Source: Alistipes sp.
GTDB lineage: Bacteria > Bacteroidota > Bacteroidia > Bacteroidales > Rikenellaceae
Assembly: GCA_017379015.1 (NCBI GenBank)
Contig: JAFNXN010000037.1
Location: forward strand, 1 to 57,385
Reading direction: 5' to 3'
DNA: 57,385 nucleotides
Within the stretch, counting starts at the first letter, position 1. Each line of letters opens with the position of its first letter. The notes under the pieces are model-generated. The model worked only from the letters and a program-made list of their open reading frames with translations. It ran no database searches and was not told the DNA's origin. The position numbers and the translations under genes were made by a program. Below are positions 53,601 to 57,385 of the stretch, piece by piece.

Positions 53601-53718
53601 GCTTCGCGAGGTGGAGGGTGGCTATCGCCCCGTCTATAAGTTCAACGGTGCGAAATATACGATGAACGACATAGCCTCACGTTGGCACATGCAGCTAGGA
53701 GTTAAGGTGGTCTTCTAG
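50647..53718 (+). CDS. Oar-like TonB-dependent outer-membrane receptor
   Basis: A 1023-residue outer-membrane receptor. After a signal peptide cut near SNAQV comes a carboxypeptidase-regulatory-like domain (VRGVVTADGKAIEGASIALL), then a plug. The marks NAFTIDGTSSADIYGLG, DAIARVQITTATVDLRESG and GFTGGSINAITRSGDNEFRG are typical of Oar-like receptors rather than SusC. The rest is a barrel ending HMQLGVKVVF. Oar-like proteins are TonB-dependent and have been linked to large or proteinaceous cargo. There is no SusD partner next to it. The long leader with the duplicated repeat is unusual. Confidence 0.87.
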   Translation: MKRMLLMFALLFAVVVSNAQVTTSSVRGVVTADGKAIEGASIALLHKSLGKPYGTASASDGHYAISGLRAGGPYEITFSYIGYKTVVYTDVELPLGEALTINVELKEDTNLIEAIYIAPDWQEMHTQNYSSTVIEKIPTIDRSIYDLTKLMPTAVSPAAGGIILSGQSTRYNAFTIDGTSSADIYGLGTTGMTGSLTKANPIPLDAIARVQITTATVDLRESGFTGGSINAITRSGDNEFRGSAYTYYNNEHFWGTTPGNDVAKRTHLMNQTTNIYGITLGGPIIKNRLHFFVAGEFNRNTTPSTNHPGDKTSALTLEQAKQISERYKLLTGYDGGGYEAHNVLSLTGSLVARLDWMINRDNSLSVRYNMLHADAAASSNTAQAFYFTGAEYTNINRTHSVVAELNTTKRWGSNGLRIGYTRLKDGRTTPKSLPAVIINGLGERENGSATIGTNPYSGRNILKQDVFIINDDVTINRGKHTIIFGTSNEIYRADNLYLANARGTYTYASLDDFMADNATQYVYGYFADGKQNPPMTTAQFALYAQDEVALTRNLRLTYGLRADIPVMFDKPVANEEFNKSYFAKFGTMTGDIPRAQLLLSPRVGVEWTKNIVTLRGSAGIYTGRIPFVWLSNCYQNTGLRSVSVTVTNPEETPAFSLNPESVGIKSNPSIDLVAKNFRFPQVFRVAAGATIDLFPWNISFDADYSKGMNNIAVENLVAEDLGKRLYMGGTDSSASATYYNSTTKEYSAVYRLSNTQKGYSWSATARVEYNFMYELSGLKVMAAYTYSQSKSINDGISAQSSSNWGRTYTVDSNTPALSNSVYEFPHKVVAQLSYSRRYGLFGTDVMLLYNGYSGEHYSLTYAKGKVDINGDSYRGNSLIYIPTEAEMSTMLWADDTSQSAFNDYIKEDKYLSAHRGMFAERNSHSLPFVHRLDLHVAQAFYFSRSSTRRVELTLDVLNLGNLLSRSWGLVHSTSNWTLSPVTVAELREVEGGYRPVYKFNGAKYTMNDIASRWHMQLGVKVVF

Positions 53719-53812
53719 GGGCATTTGCCTGAGGCCATAAAGATGATAAGAGAAACTTAATAAAAAGAGTATTTTATCGTTCTAAACTACATCTTTTCCC
53801 TCAACTTCTAAA

Positions 53813-53858
53813 TAAAATGGGGATGGCTAATACACATTTTAGTCATCCCCAATTTTAT
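53813..53858 (+). terminator. Terminator after the Oar-like receptor
   Basis: A long near-perfect stem (53813-53830 with 53839-53857) ending in ATTTTATTT. It lies about 95 bases after the receptor stop. Confidence 0.85.
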
Positions 53859-53907
53859 TTGAGATAATATTTACGCGATTATATCCGAGAATTTGAGAAA
53901 TTATTTA

Positions 53908-53915
53908 TACCTTTG
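53908..53915 (+). promoter_or_regulatory. Predicted -7 box of the BACON/LRR surface lipoprotein
   Basis: TACCTTTG at 53908-53915 predicts transcription from about 53922. An in-frame ATG at 53913 lies before this point, which supports the later ATG at 53970. Confidence 0.5.
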
Positions 53916-53969
53916 CAAGAGCCTATATATACGCTTAGGCAAAGCTATCGAAAAAAAAGAAAAGGATAT

Positions 53970-56069
53970 ATGAGACGTTTATTACTATTTACAGCAATCA
54001 TTATCGGAGTTCTTGCAACCACAGGATGCGAGATGGATCTGGGCGAAGGAGCTACATTTAGCCAGGAGTGCGACCTCGCACCACAGTTTGATGCGGATGG
54101 CGGCGAGAGGGTGTACACCTTTGACACTCAGCACGCATGGCAGGTACTAACGTTAGATGAGTGGGTGAAGGTAGACCCCGAGGCGGGAAACTACAAAAAC
54201 CGCAAGTTCACGCTCAGCGTAGAGCCCAACGAGCTAGGCGAGCCCCGCTCAAGCCACATCCTTGTAAAGTTTAGCAACGGTAGCTCATACCACATCCCCA
54301 TCGAGCAGCAGATGCGCCTAAGATTCGACATCGAGGAGGTGAAGCACTATGTGATTGATGCTGAGGGCGGTGAGATCTCGATCGACATTGCCACCAACAT
54401 GAAATACAACACAAAGGTGACATTCGGTAAGGATTGGGCACACATTGGTCAGACACGAGCAATGATGCGCGACGAGCAGTTGAACATAACCATAGATACG
54501 AACAGAGAGAATAAGAGCCGCTACGCAACAATCGATGCTACGGACGAAGATGGCACACTAATACGCCGATTCACCATCATCCAATCGGCTGAGGGCGACG
54601 CCATCAACGAGATACGCTACACCACAGATAGCGACAACCCTATAGAGCTTGCCTCTACAAAGGGCTTCGGCACCGAATTCCTAGCACATCTGCACGATGG
54701 TCGCTACGGCCGTCTGGTGTTCTACTCTACAGTAACAGCATTACCCGACGACTGCTTCAAGGGTCAGTCGGACATCTCAACAATCCTAATCCCAGAGCAA
54801 GTAGCCAGCATTGGCGACAGAGCATTTAGCGGATGTAAAGAGCTCAGCAAGATAACACTACCAAGCTCTATCGAGACAATAGGTGGATCAGTATTTGAGG
54901 GCTGCTCAATCGAGCTTATCGTCAACTGCAACATCCCTAGCTACGAGTTCGAGGCAACAAACAACCAGGGCAACACCGAGCTTACGGCGATGTCGTCAAA
55001 CGACAAGCGACACTGGTTGAATGGCTCATACATCAACACTATGACCCTCAACGGCAATGTGGGAACAGCAGCTATGCTCGACTACACGCCACTTAAGAGC
55101 CTTACACTCTTGGCAGGAGCTCAGAGCCTTGGCATTGACGCCTTTGGAGGTTGTAGCTCGCTTGAGCGTGTCGAGGTTGCTAGCCTCGAGCAGTGGTGCG
55201 GCATCGACTTCAAGAACCTCACAGCCAACCCTATTGCCAACGACAACTCATACCTATATATTAACCAAGAGAGGCTCACGGCGTTGACCACACCTAGCTC
55301 GTTGTCAACAATCCGCGCATACGCCTTTGCAGGATACGACAACCTACACAGCATTGAGATCGGCAACAGCATAAAGAGCCTCGGCAGAGGATGCTTCGAG
55401 GAGTGCGAGGTGGAGAGCATCTATCTCGGCACTGCTCTCTCGGCAGTGGGTAGCTACGCCTTCAACAACTGCTCAGCAAAGAGTCTCACCATCAACTGCG
55501 ACCTTCCAAAGTTCTCTAAGGATGCTAGCAGCAATGTACACTGGTTCCACGGCATAAAGACCCCTAAGGTGATCTTTGGCGAGGAGGTAACCCACATTAA
55601 CGTCTTTGCGCTAAGTGGCTTACAGTCAGTTGAGAGTGTCGTTGTGGGCAACAACGTGAAGGTCATTGACCAGGGTGCTTTTGCAAATTGCACATCTATC
55701 GAGATGGTAGCACTGGGCAATAGCCTTACGACAATCGGAAAGCATGCCTTCTACGGATGCAACTGCATTGAGGGCATAACACTTCCTGAGAGCCTTAAGA
55801 GAATAGAGGGATACGCCTTTGATGGAGCTACAGCCCTTGGCACGATCACCATCCCTGGCGGTGTAGAGTATATAGGAGGCTACGCCTTCTACGGCTGCAC
55901 ATCGCTCGAGACGGTATATTGCAAGCCAACTACCCCACCAACACTCGACCAGGACTACATCTTCAGCGGCGCAGCCACCATCTATGTACCAAGCTCAGCA
56001 TACGAGGCTTACTGCCAGGCTGAGCACTGGAGCTACTTCGCTGAGGCAATATCGGCATACAGCTTCTAG
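53970..56069 (+). CDS. BspA-like leucine-rich repeat surface lipoprotein with BACON domains
   Basis: A lipoprotein of 699 residues. It starts MRRLLLFTAIIIGVLATTGC (Cys20), preceded by AAAAGGATAT. The earlier ATG at 53913 would put 19 basic residues before the signal and lies ahead of the predicted transcription start. Residues about 30-205 hold one or two BACON-like sandwiches (AWQVLTLDEWVKVDPEAGN, KDWAHIGQTRAMM). From about 250 to 680 it is made of LRR_5 repeats of the BspA type: IGDRAFSGCKELSKITLPSS, IGKHAFYGCNCIEGITLPES and others. Such proteins bind host matrix proteins or other cells. It lies next to the Oar-like receptor but has its own promoter. Confidence 0.87.
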   Translation: MRRLLLFTAIIIGVLATTGCEMDLGEGATFSQECDLAPQFDADGGERVYTFDTQHAWQVLTLDEWVKVDPEAGNYKNRKFTLSVEPNELGEPRSSHILVKFSNGSSYHIPIEQQMRLRFDIEEVKHYVIDAEGGEISIDIATNMKYNTKVTFGKDWAHIGQTRAMMRDEQLNITIDTNRENKSRYATIDATDEDGTLIRRFTIIQSAEGDAINEIRYTTDSDNPIELASTKGFGTEFLAHLHDGRYGRLVFYSTVTALPDDCFKGQSDISTILIPEQVASIGDRAFSGCKELSKITLPSSIETIGGSVFEGCSIELIVNCNIPSYEFEATNNQGNTELTAMSSNDKRHWLNGSYINTMTLNGNVGTAAMLDYTPLKSLTLLAGAQSLGIDAFGGCSSLERVEVASLEQWCGIDFKNLTANPIANDNSYLYINQERLTALTTPSSLSTIRAYAFAGYDNLHSIEIGNSIKSLGRGCFEECEVESIYLGTALSAVGSYAFNNCSAKSLTINCDLPKFSKDASSNVHWFHGIKTPKVIFGEEVTHINVFALSGLQSVESVVVGNNVKVIDQGAFANCTSIEMVALGNSLTTIGKHAFYGCNCIEGITLPESLKRIEGYAFDGATALGTITIPGGVEYIGGYAFYGCTSLETVYCKPTTPPTLDQDYIFSGAATIYVPSSAYEAYCQAEHWSYFAEAISAYSF

Positions 56070-56092
56070 AAGCTAAGATAAGCAACACCTAG

Positions 56093-56133
56093 GGGGGCTA
56101 AAAAGAGAGATTCAGAGATCTTTTTAGCCCCTC
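56093..56133 (+). terminator. Terminator after the BspA-like gene
   Basis: A 13-bp perfect stem (56094-56106 with 56119-56131) that contains A and T runs within its arms. The free T-tail is short, so its strength is uncertain. Confidence 0.7.
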
Positions 56134-56193
56134 TTCGTATGCCTACAATAAAGGGTATATCTTTCAATTTTTTAAAAAATTTAGTAACGCTGG

Positions 56194-56224
56194 TTGACTT
56201 TTCCGTTTTTATTTCGTACCTTTG
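56194..56224 (+). promoter_or_regulatory. Predicted promoter of the NifU-like gene pair
   Basis: TTG (56194-56196), a spacer of 20, then TACCTTTG (56217-56224): a full match to the Bacteroides-type promoter. Transcription would start near 56231, with a leader of about 59 bases. Confidence 0.7.
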
Positions 56225-56289
56225 TCACGATTTGTGCTAAACGAATAGATAAAGTAATAATACACAATAACTAAAAAGTAATTAAGACT

Positions 56290-56982
56290 ATGATTTACTC
56301 ACACGAAGTGCAGCAGATGTGCTGCGTGAAGAAGGGTGCTAACCACGAGTCTGCACCTATCCCCGAGGAGGGCAAATGGGTACGTGCCAAGGAGATTAAG
56401 GATATCTCTGGTCTTACTCACGGTATTGGCTGGTGTGCTCCACAGCAGGGTGCATGTAAGCTTACTCTCAACGTGAAGGATGGTATCATCGAGGAGGCAT
56501 TAGTGGAGACTATCGGCTGCTCAGGTATGACACACTCAGCTGCTATGGCTTCGGAGATTCTCCCAGGCAAGACTATCCTTGAGGCGTTGAACACCGACCT
56601 TGTGTGCGACGCTATCAATACAGCTATGCGCGAGCTCTTCAAGCAGATCGTTTACGGTCGTACTCAGTCAGCATTCTCAGAGGGTGGTCTCGTTATCGGC
56701 GCATCACTCGAGGATCTTGGCAAGGGTCTTCGCTCACAGGTAGGTACAATGTTCGGTACTAACGCTAAGGGTACTCGCTACCTCGAGATGGCTGAGGGCT
56801 ACTGCACACGCATGGCACTCGACGCTAACGACGAGGTTATCGGCTACGAGTTCGTACACCTTGGCAAGATGATGGACTTCATCAAGAAGGGCATTGAGCC
56901 AGCTGAGGCATTGGAGAAGGCTAAGGGCTCATACGGCCGCTTCAAGGATGCTGTTAAGTATATCGATCCCCGTCACGAGTAA
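56290..56982 (+). CDS. NifU-like iron-sulfur cluster assembly scaffold protein
   Basis: A 230-residue cytoplasmic protein with a NifU/IscU-like N-terminal half. Conserved cysteines lie in IGWCAPQQGACKLTL, and VETIGCSGMTHSAAMASEI takes the place of the IscU segment with its Cys. A further MCCVKK pair lies at residues 10-12. NifU scaffolds hold iron-sulfur clusters while they are built. The C-terminal part (LGKMMDFIKKGIEPAEALEKAK) is helical and not part of standard IscU. It is followed after 44 bases by the GGGtGRT gene, its usual partner in Bacteroidota and Firmicutes. No cysteine desulfurase is visible within the window. The codon use is strongly biased (GCT, GGT, AAG), which suggests high expression. 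Confidence 0.8.
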   Translation: MIYSHEVQQMCCVKKGANHESAPIPEEGKWVRAKEIKDISGLTHGIGWCAPQQGACKLTLNVKDGIIEEALVETIGCSGMTHSAAMASEILPGKTILEALNTDLVCDAINTAMRELFKQIVYGRTQSAFSEGGLVIGASLEDLGKGLRSQVGTMFGTNAKGTRYLEMAEGYCTRMALDANDEVIGYEFVHLGKMMDFIKKGIEPAEALEKAKGSYGRFKDAVKYIDPRHE

Positions 56983-57026
56983 CGAGGGCGTTCGAGAGTT
57001 ATTAACCATTAAATTTCAGGAAAATT

Positions 57027-57385
57027 ATGGCATTATTTGAGAGCTACGAGCGCAGAATCGAGAAAATTAACGCTGTGCTTGCACAATATGGTATCAAGTC
57101 TGTAGAGGAGGCTAAGGCTATCTGCGACCAGAAGGGTATCGATCCTTACAAGATGTGTGAGGAGACTCAGCCTATCTGCTTCGAGAACGCTAAGTGGGCT
57201 TACGTTGTAGGTGCTGCTATCGCTATCAAGAAGGGTTGCACTAACGCTGCTGACGCTGCCGAGGCTATCGGTGAGGGTCTTCAGGCATTCTGTATCAACG
57301 GCTCAGTAGCCGAGGATCGTAAGGTAGGTATCGGCCACGGTAACCTCGCAGCACGTCTTCTCCGCGAGGAGACTCAGTGCTTCGC
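57027..57385 (+). CDS. GGGtGRT family protein, 3' end cut by the window edge
   Basis: The first 119 codons of a protein beginning ALFESYERRIEKINAVLAQY, with IDPYKMCEETQPICFENAKW and GIGHGNLAARLLREET. This matches the start of the GGGtGRT family, named for a motif that would lie beyond the edge. Its function is not known; it is regularly found behind a NifU-like gene, as here. It probably shares that gene's promoter. Confidence 0.85.
   Translation, partial: MALFESYERRIEKINAVLAQYGIKSVEEAKAICDQKGIDPYKMCEETQPICFENAKWAYVVGAAIAIKKGCTNAADAAEAIGEGLQAFCINGSVAEDRKVGIGHGNLAARLLREETQCF

Overview
The window reads as a chromosomal segment of a Bacteroidota bacterium, order Bacteroidales. A Rikenellaceae/Alistipes-type gut organism is my best guess, but it is inferred from gene content and not proven. 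Evidence for the group: many promoters fit the Bacteroides-type -7 box TAnnTTTG, several with a TTG 19-20 bp upstream; there is a SusC/SusD pair; lipoproteins carry BACON and BspA-like leucine-rich domains; and DUF4290, GGGtGRT and single-chain glycyl-tRNA synthetase genes are present. I saw no tRNA, rRNA, CRISPR array, transposase, integrase or phage gene.

Layout. 1-1380: the 5' part of rplU (minus strand), then cysQ and a bidirectional terminator. 1377-9408 (minus strand): rsmE followed by six genes for a membrane complex related to complex I and group 4 hydrogenases. Its catalytic subunits lack the nickel ligands and the proximal iron-sulfur ligands. 9458-16836 (plus): two tandem M3 metallopeptidase lipoproteins, a fibronectin-like lipoprotein and two small related barrel proteins. 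16980-19957: a glycosyltransferase and a HAD phosphatase transcribed divergently, apparently without leaders, then a sigma-54-type AAA+ regulator with no DNA-binding domain. 20046-24056 (plus): DUF4290, a thioredoxin-fold lipoprotein, lpxH, thyA and folA. 24334-26988 (minus): glyS, a 36-residue membrane peptide, ruvX and def. 27401-32911 (minus): acpP-fabF-rnc, radC, and a BACON/LRR lipoprotein. 33093-34162 (plus): pepE and yraN.

34257-41928 (minus) is the most distinctive accessory region. Three secreted-protease genes (two S8 subtilases and one C10 streptopain-like cysteine protease) are each followed at once by a small lipoprotein gene. The two lipoproteins behind the subtilases are paralogues ending in the same residues, VVPFL. 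Upstream lies an array of eight full 27-bp repeats plus a partial one; each unit forms a hairpin with a GCAA tetraloop. It is flanked by other hairpins with TAAC or TGAA loops, all joined by CTAAAGGG-like spacers. Upstream again is a SusC-SusD-lipoprotein operon with its own promoter and terminator. 50342-53718 is an Oar-like TonB-dependent receptor whose long predicted leader holds two copies of an exact 42-bp repeat, each preceded by a different hairpin. 53970-56069 is a BACON/LRR surface lipoprotein. The right edge carries a NifU-like scaffold gene and the start of its GGGtGRT partner.

Taken together, the accessory genes suggest a cell specialised in binding, cutting and importing proteins or peptides at its surface: outer-membrane receptors, secreted proteases, two M3 oligopeptidases and a dipeptidase. 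The housekeeping genes are ordinary. No sugar-degrading enzyme is present beside the SusC/SusD pair.
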